Source: Gymnopilus junonius (taxonomy: Eukaryota; Basidiomycota; Agaricomycetes; Agaricales; Galerinaceae). Taken from it: a stretch of 20,132 bases of DNA. Every line of letters starts with the position of its first letter. Within the stretch, counting starts at the first letter, position 1. Made by a program: the position numbers and the translations under genes. Positions 1 to 10,100 of this stretch are shown piece by piece. Under the pieces are notes generated by a model, which saw only the letters and a program-made list of their open reading frames with translations, was not told the DNA's origin and ran no database searches. Where the stretch lies: positions 1 to 20,132 of the forward strand of contig JADNYJ010000573.1 in NCBI GenBank assembly GCA_015501075.1. The letters run 5' to 3'.

Positions 1-408
1 TCCGTCATTTATTCCCTCGCTTTACTCCTCATAGCAATCGGTTTCGTCCTCCCAGAAGAGGTCGGCGACGGTAGAAATACACGGGGAATTGCGTTTTTCA
101 ATTATAGCACGGCTCTGGCTTATGCTATATCGGTGGGTGTCCCAAAGTAATATGGCGTATCTAGCTGATTCTTACTTGCTGCCCAGGGTTTAGCACCAAC
201 TGTGATGGTAGCTCGAGTCGCTCTTTTAGCGACTGACAGACCAGATCCTTCGTCAGGTCCTCATCTATCAAACCTGAATTTCGGAGGAAATTCGACATCC
301 TACAGTGACGCAGCAGAAGTGCAGGAGAATTCTACCGTGAATTCAAATAGCCATCCTGTTTCGTGGGACATTCGAGAAAAACACGCCGCGGAAGCCCTAG
401 AGGCTTGA
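1..408 (+). CDS. C-terminal part of a multi-pass membrane protein (5' end outside window)
   Basis: Frame 1 is open from the left edge to base 132. A canonical intron follows (133-186, donor GTGGGT, acceptor CCCAG, branch-like CTGAT), and the frame continues at 187 without a phase change to a TGA at 406-408. The first exon has a hydrophobic stretch rich in L, I and A that ends in FVLPEE. The second opens with GLAPTVMVARVALL, which together with the end of exon 1 would make another membrane helix. About 55 polar residues rich in S, N and E follow, as a probable cytoplasmic tail. I infer an integral membrane protein of a kind common in Agaricomycetes, but I recognise no family or substrate. The start and most of the protein lie upstream of the window. 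Confidence 0.6.
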
Positions 409-437
409 AAGTATTTGATACTAGATGTAAGAACAAT

Positions 438-443
438 AATAAA
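438..443 (+). terminator. Possible poly(A) signal of the membrane-protein gene
   Basis: AATAAA lies about 30 bases after the TGA, and a second AATAAA occurs about 35 bases further on. Fungal poly(A) signals are loosely defined, so this is only suggestive. Confidence 0.3.
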
Positions 444-618
444 TGAACCTATTTCAAAATCCATCTGGGAATAAATACAAATTAAGGAGGCCACGGGTCG
501 ATGGCGCCATGTGAGCAAGAGCGACTCTTTAAGTGGCCATGGACGGAGGCGACAAAGACCAAGTAAGTATGTAGGTGACCACGTTCGAGAAGGACTCAGA
601 GACAGATTATAACAGTTA

Positions 619-640
619 ATGAGCCATGGATGAGCCATGG
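619..640 (+). repeat. Two tandem copies of an 11-base unit
   Basis: The unit ATGAGCCATGG occurs twice in direct succession (619-629 and 630-640), and a partial third copy (ATG) follows. It is non-coding, probably by replication slippage. Confidence 0.6.
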
Positions 641-921
641 ATGCACCGCGACGTTAGAGGAAAAGATAAAGGTAGTGAAGCAAGGAAGGTTATGATCACG
701 AAAGTGCTGCTAAATAGGACGAACGGTTAGAACCGATGCGCTGTTCGGCAAAGTCCGTCCAACCCTTGGTACAGTTTACTTGTCACACACCTTGAATTGT
801 CTGTCAGAATACGCACGACCCTGCAGAATGGCGGTGACCTGTCATTCATCTATGACCTGGTCTGTCTACTTTGCGTACTTCGCTGTTTTGTTTTCAAATT
901 TTGCTACCTAATTCAAACACG

Positions 922-2191
922 ATGGCCGACAAGAAGAGAAAGCAGGATGGCACGCTCAGTCATTTCGTCGTCAAGAAAGCCAAGGTTGCACAAGACGCTG
1001 CCCCCGGTTTTGGTGCCAGCAAGGACACCACGAGGGAGAGGGTGGTACCATTTTGGACGCTGCTGCGCGCTTGGCTGAGTTTCAAGCGTTGCTTGACTTC
1101 TCGCTTGTGGACTCCGAGGAAGAAATCGCAAGACGACTTCAAACGATTTCCAAAACCCTTCTTCATGGATTCAAGTTGGTAGTCAAACCCGATGGCTCTT
1201 CTGAGGAGATCGAATTTCAGGTCATGGAAGCTGAATTCTATCTCCAGATCGATGGCCTTCACGAGGACCCTTTTACGCATGGGAGTGAAGAACAAAAATT
1301 CAGTGGTCAATGGTAAGCTTCTGATTATATCATCAGACTTTCCTAGAAACGTTGCTAACGTATCGTGACAGGTACTTCCACCGCGCACCGAGATTCTCTA
1401 AAGACTCACACAGGAGTTTAACCAGTGCAACGGAATACAGGGATGGTTCGCGGAAAGGACTGGATATTACGTTGGGCGCACTGGCTTTGAATACACCTAC
1501 TTCCGAAGAATCGAGGTCGGATGATAGTCGAGGCCCACAGAGTCGAAGAGGTGGTATTCTGCTTCGCTCTTTGCGCGAGGTAAATAATAAGGCGATTATC
1601 TCTGGACCTTCCTTGCTTGTGGATCGTTTACTTTCGGCCAGTGGTGTCGCCACTATCAAAGAGCTCGTGGAGACCAAGTGGAACGGAGATATCTCAGCCT
1701 TTCGAACACCGAGTGCTACTTCTCAAGGACCATTTATTTACTTAAAACCCGCTTTGCTGAAATCTTCGACCATATACTTCTCGCCTCGGATCGGATTAGA
1801 ACTTTCCCATCCAGGAACGACTAGCGTATATAAACTTCCACTACATCCTCGGATTCGATTTTTGCCCAAGCGGTACAGATTTTTTGGCAATCCTGAATTA
1901 CTGGTTTCAAAGGGTCGGCCTCAGACTTTCCTTGGGATTCTTCAATCCCGCCTTTCGTCACATCCGAATGAAGATGCTGGATTACGAAAACCTTCCTTGG
2001 CGAAAGAGATTTCGAGATTGATGGCACTCAAAGAACTAACGGCCGTTAAATACCTCGCTGATTATATGGAGGGCCGAAACGGGGGTGAAAAATTGGTCGA
2101 TTCCTTTATTGGGGCGAAAGGGAAAGGCGCTTCTGGATCACCAGCGACATATCTAAAGATGATGGGCGCCATTTCTAATCTGGAAGTGTAA
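922..2191 (+). CDS. AAG/MPG-like fold protein with basic, PIP-like N-terminus
   Basis: The model is exons 922-984, about 1035-1312 and 1372-2191, giving about 386 residues. The second intron (1313-1371) is clear: donor GTAAGC, branch CTAAC at 1355-1359, acceptor ACAG. The first junction is uncertain. A donor at 985 joins in frame to acceptors at 1019 (35-base intron) or 1034 (50 bases), or one base may be missing near 1031-1045. The N-terminus (MADKKRKQDGTLSHFVVKKAK) is basic and resembles a degenerate PCNA-interacting motif. The body has MEAEFYL (1224-1244), DPFTHG ending near 1283, GGILLRSL, SGPSLLVD and a late PRIGLEL/RYRFF segment. Their order matches VETEAYL, AAHS, the LLRALEP strand, CSGPSKL and the C-terminal strand of human AAG. 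I infer an AAG-related fungal protein. The tyrosine-rich loop of AAG is not visible, so glycosylase activity is unproven. Confidence 0.65.
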
Positions 2192-3606
2192 CATTCATAT
2201 CGACATGGCAATGGCTATATTCTCTGCAGGTCCTTATATAAATTTACCGACAGCAAAACCTCAATAAAAGCAGTATGATTCAAATCAAGATTGAAGCTGA
2301 CAATGATACATTATGAAAATCCGGCCGGACTTTCCTCCGGTAAAAATGTGTTTTCATTTTTGACCGGGTAGATCACTTGATTTTTGCTTCCAACGATTTT
2401 CAGGCCGCTGATGAAGAAACCTACCTCGCAATTAAAAATGGCTTCGGTAAAGCCTTGGCACCCCAATAAGGTAAATTCTACCAGCTTTAGAAAGTGAACC
2501 AGTCATGCAACCTTGAAGGCCAGCTCAAACAAACTTTAGTCGATCTAATTTCTCAAAAGATGTCAACTTTCCGTTGTTGATATCATCGACGAATTTCTCG
2601 CCTAATTGACAAGAAGTAGCAAGCCGATTTGGCAGCTATGCCCAAAAATCTGAGAAGAAGTTCACTTTTATTAATTTTATTTACTCTCCCAGAACATTTT
2701 TACCGTATGCTTACGCAGCTTCAAGCTTGTATTTATCAGAATAAGGTGTGAAGGTTACTTGTTCTTACAGAGGCAAAGCTTGGGCGAAGAAAATAACCGG
2801 AACAATACCGAAATTCAAATTCCGACCCATCCCCGCCCAGACTCCGCTTACGACCGGTAAATCTTCGCACTTCGCACTTCGATTAAGCTCATGTCTTTCC
2901 ACTTCATCCTCTGCGACAGGCCCTCTGACATCGGAAAACGCCACAGGTGACCAACGGGTGGCCGTGGTCGTAAATAGATCATATAGACGTTCACACTTCC
3001 TGTCCTTGATTACAAAGCAACGATTACGCCGCCCGCCTCAGAGTCGGTCCTGTAGTCGGATGTCCGCCAGCTTATTTAAGGGTTCCAGGCCCTATGACGA
3101 CACTCAAATGACACCCATAATGGTTCTGACGACCTTCTGTCTCTGGCTAGCAACGTTACTTGCTGTATGGCGTAATATATTAAAATTTCGCCATTGTCTA
3201 CTTTATAACTCCACTGCTGGCTAAGTTACCGCATTTCTGTAGCTCTTAAATATCCGAAGATTGACACAGCTGATCGCCCAATTTGGTACTCGTGGACGAC
3301 GTCCAAAGCGCCGGGATGTTTTTTATATAGCGTAACGGAGATGAGCTCGCACTCTAAGGCCACAAGGTCGGATTTGAGTTTGCTTATCGATGTTCGACTT
3401 GTGGAGCTCCTGTGGGGCCGGATGTAGGAAGGGTGGTACTTGAAATCACACGCGGGTGAGTCTCATTCGAGACGTGTGTTGCAGTCTTATGTACCACGAC
3501 ATGCCAGTTCTTTCTTTATAATCTGATACCCCAATACCCATCCTCCTTTTCTTCCTAGGAGAAAGCCATCATACACGACTTTGGCTTTGTGCCTCTCAAA
3601 ATTTCC
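2192..3606. other. Long intergenic region with no supported gene
   Basis: About 1.4 kb separates two plus-strand genes. The longest open frame (2748-3224, plus strand) lacks an ATG at its start. It has no recognisable domain except a C-terminal hydrophobic stretch, and no convincing splice partners. A short slippage repeat of CTTCGCA (about 2.6 units) lies at 2863-2881. I see no tRNA, transposase or inverted-repeat ends. The right end must hold the phosphatase promoter. A TTTTTTATATAG stretch near 3318-3330 is TATA-like but almost 290 bases from the start codon. Confidence 0.45.
2263..2268 (+). terminator. Possible poly(A) signal downstream of the AAG-like gene
   Basis: A single AATAAA lies 72 bases after the stop codon at 2191, in AT-rich sequence, a position that fits a fungal 3' UTR. 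Confidence 0.35.
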
Positions 3607-5183
3607 ATGAATATGATTGTATCCTCCAACCCTGGATCGCCATGCGTCTCAGAAGTGCTAAAGGACAAGCTCTTTCTCGGAAAGTATGTGTGAACGTGCC
3701 ATCCAATTTTTCTTGTCTTATTTCTTATTCGGTTGTTTTATAGCTCGTCAGCTGCTCTCTCAGTGGATTGGAGACACCGCAGGTCTATTACCCACGTCCT
3801 ATCTGTCTGCCCCGACTTCCCCTCGACAGGTCCTAAGCACATGAATATTCCCGTTGAGGACTCTGAGTATGAGGATCTTTTGATTCATCTCCCGCAAGCG
3901 TGCCAATTTATAGAGAGTGCGTTGCGCCATGGCGGGCGGGTACTAGTTCACTGTGTCATGGGCATCTCAAGAAGTGTTGCTGTTGTTTCTGCGTTTCGTG
4001 AGTCCCCCTTACTTTTCAGCCCTGTCGGGACGCTGACTGAATAAACCAGTAATGCAGTCGAGGAAAATGTCGGCCAACGAAGCTCTCCGTTTCGTCAAGA
4101 AGAGTTCGTAACCTTTTCGTCTAACGACCAGCTTGAACTTACATGCAACCCAGTTCGCCCACAGGCTCATCCAAATTACGGTTTTGTTAAGCAGTTAGAC
4201 GTGTTTTGGCAATGCAACTTCGAACCGAGTCCTTCTCATCCGGCATATCGCTCTTGGAAGCGACGACACGAACAGGATGTCACATATTATCTCTCTCACG
4301 CGGCAGATACTGTTGAAATTATCAAGGACAAAATGTTAATGACCAGGTGCAATCCTTCTGCCCTATCCTTGAAGTAGATATAATCGACTTACTACTGCGC
4401 CTTCACAATTAGCTCCTTCCCTTCTGATACCCAACAAGCGGTATCGTATCTGCTGGATCTAGGCGTTACCCATCTTGTGTCCATCTCTCCGTCCGAAATA
4501 AGCGCCGCTGCTACTTCCTCCGAGTCATTGGTTCGGCATCATCACTTTAATGTCGACTCCCGTTCGCCCGAGGCTTTGCTGTTGGCACTGCCGGACGTTG
4601 TACATCGGATTCATGATGCAATTGCAAAGACTGACGGGCTGGTTCTTGTTCATTCACTAATTGAGTCGAGGGCTTGTACGGCCGTATGCGCCTACCGTAA
4701 GTCATTATTCGCATTTTGAACGTTACGAGAATTAATACGATAGAATATCCCTGATCTCCTGGGGTAGTGATGGCCGCAGAACATAAATTGCCTGCACAGG
4801 CATTTAGCATTATCGAGGATGGTAGGTTGTTTAAATCAATCTATCCTTTGCATTGTGGCCGTCTGACTGCATCAGCTTTACCCTTATTCAACCCAACTAA
4901 GAGATTTATGGATACCTTAGAACTTTTCTACGCTTGCGGATTTGCACCTTCTACTAATCACCCTGTCATGAGAGATTGGCTCGTATCGCAGGCTCGTTTA
5001 ACCAGTCCCGCTACCCATTTGCTCCCCGCTCACCAGAAGGAGGCCGACATCAGTGTTACTTCTAGCAGCGACACGGAGAAGAGAAACAAACAAAGTAGTG
5101 GACACTCTTCTTTTCATGGAGGCGGCCACGGAAATGAAGGGACTGGATCAGGCGGATTCAAAAATTATATCAGTGTCCATTGA
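3607..5183 (+). CDS. Dual-specificity protein phosphatase with tandem active and degenerate domains
   Basis: The exons are 3607-3683, 3744-3997, 4050-4103, 4154-4346, 4413-4696, 4768-4821 and 4876-5183. All junctions are GT-AG and in phase, giving 407 residues. The first domain has KLFLGNSSAAL, ITHVLSVCP, the probable general acid Asp65 in PVEDSEY, and the phosphate-binding loop VHCVMGISRS with nucleophile Cys96 and Arg102. It ends with the usual ALRFVKK and NYGFVKQL segments. A second unit follows (about residues 185-300) with parallel motifs: LGVTHLVSIS, NVDS, LPDVVHRIHDAI and LVLVHSLIESR. Here Ser274 replaces the catalytic Cys and only four residues separate it from Arg279, so it should be catalytically dead. 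The tail of about 70 residues is rich in S, G, H and K and looks disordered. The first domain should dephosphorylate phospho-Ser/Thr/Tyr proteins; the substrate is unknown. Intron 3 (4104-4153) has an unusual GTTCGT donor. Either ATG, 3607 or 3613, could be the start. Confidence 0.9.
3925..3978 (+). other. Catalytic P-loop of the active phosphatase domain
   Basis: The translated segment reads HGGRVLVHCVMGISRSVA and fits the HCX5R signature exactly. Codon TGT at 3952-3954 is the nucleophile Cys96, and Arg102 and Ser103 follow in the standard places. Confidence 0.92.
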
Positions 5184-5406
5184 TTGGATTCAATATTATA
5201 TTTTTTGAAACATCATGTCTTCCATACCCACATCTTCGTAGTTTTCTTGTGAGAAATCAAATTGTCCTGAGGGAAGGTCCAGCTAGGTTCGGTTAAGTTT
5301 AACCGGCGAGAGGGGTTTGCCGAGCATAACCGACGACTGTACTTAATAGCCGGATGCTTTGAATGTAACCTCACCTTCAACCACTGTGACCGGATTCGTC
5401 CTGCAC
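5184..5406. other. Short intergenic region between phosphatase and Nudix genes
   Basis: About 220 bases, AT-rich on the left and mixed on the right, with no open frame of interest. It must hold the 3' UTR of the phosphatase and the promoter of the Nudix gene. In-frame codons continue upstream of the chosen Nudix ATG, but they contain no ATG. Confidence 0.5.
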
Positions 5407-6806
5407 ATGAATTTCAAACCCTTTCCCAAGAAGACAAGTCAGCTAGAGTACCACAGACCAAAGAAGAGTCGGATACGATTGGATGAAGCTCCTATTCCAC
5501 CGCTTAGCCAGGAATCGAAACGGTTCGTTCAACTTACCCCACATTTAACCAACGCATAGATTCATGTTCAAATTCACGTTCGTAGATGTTTGAGAACTCT
5601 TGCTGCATACCGTGCACCCAAGCAGAAGATGAAGTACCCTAAATCAAGGAGTGCTGCTGTGCTCGTCGCGTTGTTTGTTGGGAGGCAAGGGGATCTATAT
5701 GTGTTGCTTAGTCGGTAGGTGTGTTATTACGCTTTCGCAGTTGGACTGCATGGTTGTCTGGATTGCTTACACATTCCTGGGTTTCAGGCGTTCATCAACG
5801 TTACGGACTTACGCTGGGGATACATCCTTGCCTGGAGGGAAAGTTGACCCAGACGATAGGGATGTCGAAGATACAGCCGTAAGTCAACTTTTGACACATC
5901 CAATGATAGTCATCAACTAGTCCTTCTTTTTTCTAGAGACGCGAAGCTTTTGAAGAGGTAGGAGTAGTTCAGTGTGACAGTGTTGGAATTCCCTACTGAG
6001 TGGATGTCCTGCAGATTGGGCTTCCCCATGATAGGAATAAAGTACCGCTCTTATGCGTCTTAGAACCTTTCTTGGCTGCTGAACTCATTGTTACACCGTC
6101 AGTGCTGGAATTTTTCATTCCGATATGTTTATGTTGAATTGGTTGGACGACAGGGTAGTCGTGTTAATACTCGACAACACGTTAAGAGTGCGTTATCAGG
6201 ACGTGTTTTCTTCTACATACTTCTGCAGGTCATCTCACCTAACAAGCCTGCCCAAATTATAGCCGGTCCTCAATCACGATGAAGTCGCAAGTCTCTTTTC
6301 ACACCCTCTCGTCTCATTCTTGAGCTCAAATCCGCCCTTCCCGTCGGAACCTGATACTCTTGAAGTTCCTTATCATACTTCTTTTGATTCGAAGGGGGGC
6401 CCTCCCGCACAAGCTTTTCGAATGCATCGGTTCCTTACAGGACGAGAAGCTGGCGGGATTAAACCTGTATTTGGGTTGACTTCGTGCGCTTTTTTGCCCT
6501 TGTTTCTAAGACGAGTATTGATTCTTTTTTTTCATTCCATCTCATAGTGCTATGCTTATTAGGACAGCGACAATAGGATATGCCCGTGAACCTGATTTTG
6601 AAGCTAACCCTCCACATGCACCAACTTCTGAAGAAAGGATGGCATGGGCTCTCTTGTATCGGAAGATTTTCCGGGAAGCATGCGAGAAGGAAGGCATTGA
6701 TTTACGAACTGCTAGACGGATAGTGGATGCATTTGAGAAAAAGGAAGCTCATCGCCTGCGAAAGGACAGGGAGCAGGAAAAGAAGCGATTGAAAAGCAAG
6801 CTATGA
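5407..6806 (+). CDS. PCD1: Peroxisomal-type Nudix hydrolase, PCD1-like CoA diphosphatase
   Basis: The exons are 5407-5522, 5586-5714, 5788-5878, 5937-5957, 6015-6097, 6154-6187, 6263-6483 and 6548-6806; all join in phase, giving 317 residues. LYVLLSRRSSTLRTYAGD followed directly by TSLPGGKVDPDD is the signature upstream of the Nudix box in CoA-diphosphatase enzymes. The metal-binding core RREAFEE, then IGLP, follows at residues 113-123. Such enzymes split CoA or its oxidised or acyl forms into 4'-phosphopantetheine derivatives and 3',5'-ADP. The protein ends in Ser-Lys-Leu, a canonical PTS1 signal, which fits the yeast peroxisomal homologue Pcd1. After the Nudix fold come NTLRPVLNHDEVASLF, a long loop, and a basic C-terminal helix rich in K, R and E just before SKL. 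The ATG at 5407 is the first in frame. Exon 4 is only 21 bases. Intron 1 has the rare donor GTTCGT. Confidence 0.9.
5937..5957 (+). other. 21-base microexon encoding the Nudix catalytic core
   Basis: It is flanked by a CTAG acceptor and a GTAGGA donor and encodes exactly RREAFEE. Both flanking introns (5879-5936 and 5958-6014) are phase 0, so skipping it would keep the frame but remove the metal-binding glutamates. Confidence 0.8.
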
Positions 6807-7121
6807 AAGGCCATGAAGGTAGTCATTTCTTACTCGGCTGATTTGATTTATACCCTACTGTATGATTGCACATTGCCGCGTCCCTTTATTGGGTCTCGCC
6901 GCTTACCCATATACTCGTTCGGCACACTCAGATGTGTTATCCGTCGCGCCGGTTCACCCCATGATTATTCAGATCAGGAGAAAAGGTACGTATCACGTGA
7001 GCTCGCGCGGCCTTTGTTTTGGTTTTGTTTGGATGGCGACACGATTTTAGAGGGGCAAGTAAATCCGAATAGTCATGTTTCTCATGCTCTTCCGTGAACG
7101 ACGAGCACAACGAGCGCAACG
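6807..7121. other. Intergenic region upstream of the coiled-coil gene
   Basis: About 315 bases. Open frames cross it on both strands but none resembles protein or has splice partners. It holds the Nudix 3' UTR and the next promoter. The stretch just before 7122 (ACGAG and CGAGC units, CAACG before ATG) looks like a 5' leader. Confidence 0.45.
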
Positions 7122-10100
7122 ATGAGCTCGACTGACAACCCTCCTACTCTGGCTTTGGCTCTATCGGATATCATGCACCATATGTCACCTAGTCCGGCTC
7201 CGACCAGCGACGATCAAGGTGCTGTCGTTCTACCGCCACAGGTCGCAGGGGCTAGTGTCGTTATTGCTGGTGCAGGTTCTGTTATTGCTAGTACCAGTGG
7301 ACACCTACATGAAAGAGAACGGTACGATGGTTACGTGCACCCGGAGGAGAATGTGTTTGGGATTCGCCGCAGATTGGAAGAACTGGGGTTTCTATGTCTG
7401 CACCTCAATATGGATCAAGTAATGTCGGCCAAATTAATATCACCGCCAGAGAGAGGGAATTAGTGGATATGGTATGTTTGCCTTACTCTTTTATCCTGTA
7501 TTTTTGCCTTATTTCTAATGCAACTTCAATACGCAAGGTTATTAAATTAACAGACTCCATACCTGTCGATCCCGCTCAACTAGAAAGACAGGCAGACACG
7601 ATCGCAAATTTAACTGCTCAGCGCGATTTCATGATTCGTGAGGCCGAGGAAGAACGGGAGAGATGGAAATCGGAGAAAGAAGGTTGGGAAAGGACAGCAG
7701 AGGCGTTGCTGACTTTTAGGAATAAACCGGGAAAGTCAGAGGTGAGACTTGGTCGGTTTATTTTATGCTACAATTTGGCATTCTAATATTTTACGCGGTT
7801 TTTTTTAAGGATGTCGACAAGTTAAAGGCCAGTTTTGAAGCTGAAAACAAGACATTACGAGATAAAGTCAGTTTTTCTTTCCTCCTGTTGCTTTCTTTAA
7901 TTTTAATAACTTGTTTCAGTTGCATGAAAATCAGAAGAAATTATCAAACCTCGAAGCTGAACTATTACGGCTAAAGCCCATGCTTCTTATGCAACCGTTC
8001 CCCTCGTCGTCTTCCTCCTCAGGATCAAGAGCAGACAAGGGAAAAGGCCGTGAAATTGACTCTTCCCGAACATTGGGCACCATACCAGAAGATCGAGAGA
8101 TGCTCGGCGGCAAGACACAATATTATTTCCATAATTACCAACATCAGTCGCAGGCTGGTAAAATGACGCTTGCCGTACCTGCTAGTCACCACCAGCAGCG
8201 CCGCCGCTCTCGGGATTTGACAAGTGGCTCAACGAAAGTGCCTTCCAAGAACAAAGCAAGCCCACAAGGACCGATCCACCCCCTGACTTCAGATGCGTAC
8301 ACGGAACACGTCCTTCTGGCTGCTAAACGCATTGGGAGGCGGCGTGCGGCGCAGGTAGCAGGGTTGGCGCAAATGGCAGAGAGGGAAAGGGAGACGTTGG
8401 TCAAAGAGCAGCAAGAACGGAACAAGGCAGTCCAAGGACAGAGAGAGCAACAAGAAAGGGAGAGGGAGGTGAATGGACAGGGCGGGTATTATAGGTCTGC
8501 AGGATTAGATGGCAATAGTGTGGGTGTATTTATGGGAACACCTCAGGGGACGCCGAGCAGAGCTGCAGGTCCTTCGGCCTCTTCAGCTCCCAGTGGTGGC
8601 CAACAGATACCTCGGACACCTAAGAAGAATTCCACTACTACCACGGGGGCACACATTATTCCACCCTCTCTGCTGGTCCAACCTCCACCAATGCTGCCAG
8701 TTCTAATGCTAATGTTAACGCTTCCACCCCTTCACACAACAACCGCGCCCACCCCAACGCGATGCAAGTGGATAATAGTCCACTTGTATACGTGAACGTC
8801 ACACCTGCTTCTTCGAAGAAGAATAAGCAAAATGGGTCTGGGTCAGCATCCACGTCAGCCTGGGGGTCAGGAAGCGGCGCTGGAATTGGCACTGGGGTTA
8901 TAGGTACGCCTGGACAATTAAGGAGTGCGCTGGGTGTTAGGGCCGCTGGTGGTGCTGCCAACCCCGGCGGCGGAGGAACTATGCCATCAACACCCGGAGG
9001 TGGAGGTGGACAAGGACAGAAAGGTGGTGTTGCAGTAACATCTAACCCACCCACACCTCTCGCGTCGTTGTTGGATGCTGCGCTTATGATGGACCATGAG
9101 GAAGGTCGAGCGTCAGCGTCAGGGGGCGGTAGTCAAAGTCAAAATACTGGCGGTGGCGCAGGCGGTGGGAGAACTCGAGGAAGAGCGAATGGGAGAGGAG
9201 GAAGAATTATGCTCGATGAACCGCCTGAGAGTCCACCTGCGCCGAAGAGAAGGAGGATTTCTACGGCGGCTTCGGGAAAGCAAGCGCATGGTGGCGATGG
9301 CGCGACCGGAGGTGGTTTGAACAGGGTTAGAAGCGCATTGGATGTGTTGGCTGACCAGGCTGCTGCTGCTGTTGTTAATGATCTTGACCACCCTAATATT
9401 CTCCCCCCTCCTCCCGTTTCTGTTTCTGTTTCTACGACAGCGGTAACAACTCAGAGCTCAGCTTCGGCCTCGACCTCAACAACGTCGGCAGCGAGGGCCA
9501 AAGGAAAGGCCAAGACGGCAAGAAGCCAGGCTGTTCATGAAAATAATAAAGATAAAGAGGAGTCTGCTTCTGTGACTACTTCTCGTGCTGGTAGGGTAAT
9601 ACGAGGTACTGCTAAAGTAGGTGGAGGTGGACGGTCGTCATCAACTTCCTCTACTATAGCAACTGCTGGACATGGCACGGTCACAACCACAACCACAACG
9701 AGCGCAAGACCCGTCCGACAAGCTTCAAAGAGGCGGCTCGTTTCCCCTGAGGGTGAACCAGCATCTTCAGGCAGGAATAAGTCGAGAGCTGGCGCGTCTA
9801 GACCGCGCGCTCGTCCCAGTGTTGGAACTAGGGGCGGACGTGGTGCTGGTGGAAAGGGTGGTGATGTGTCAACAACTGGAGGTGCAGGACCAGCACACCC
9901 GCAACCGAGGGTTATAGCTCCTGCACCTGGGTATTCTCTCCCCAACCTGCATCCAAATGTAGCTGCTCCTACTACTTTAGCAGCCTCTGGATTAGCAGCA
10001 GCAGGCGTTGCAAGTGGTGCCAGTGTGCTTCATTGGCCACAAGTACCACAACAACAGCAATCGCAATCGCATCTCCCGAAGCAGCGACAAGAGCAACAGC

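Larger units (their letters stand above)
409..921. other. Intergenic region, 3' end of one gene and promoter of the next
   Basis: I see no supported gene here. The open frames on both strands are short and unlike conserved protein. It contains a perfect tandem duplication of an 11-base unit at 619-640. The part next to 921 presumably holds the promoter and 5' UTR of the next gene, but I see no clear TATA box. Confidence 0.5.

Noticed and set aside
2748..3224. A 158-codon plus-strand open frame in the intergenic region
   Set aside because: It starts with GTG rather than ATG, has no known motif and no splice partners. Its composition does not look like the confirmed genes here. I treat it as chance.
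8641..8662. Programmed -1 ribosomal frameshift at the G-run
   Set aside because: The slip on GGG is conceivable, but there is no standard slippery heptamer or visible downstream stem. A missing base is simpler given the similar break in RPS12.
9535..9945. Long minus-strand open frames opposite the low-complexity gene (also 8656-9054 and 10296-11006)
   Set aside because: They are shadows of repetitive, G-rich coding on the plus strand and encode proline, leucine or valine runs with no domain.
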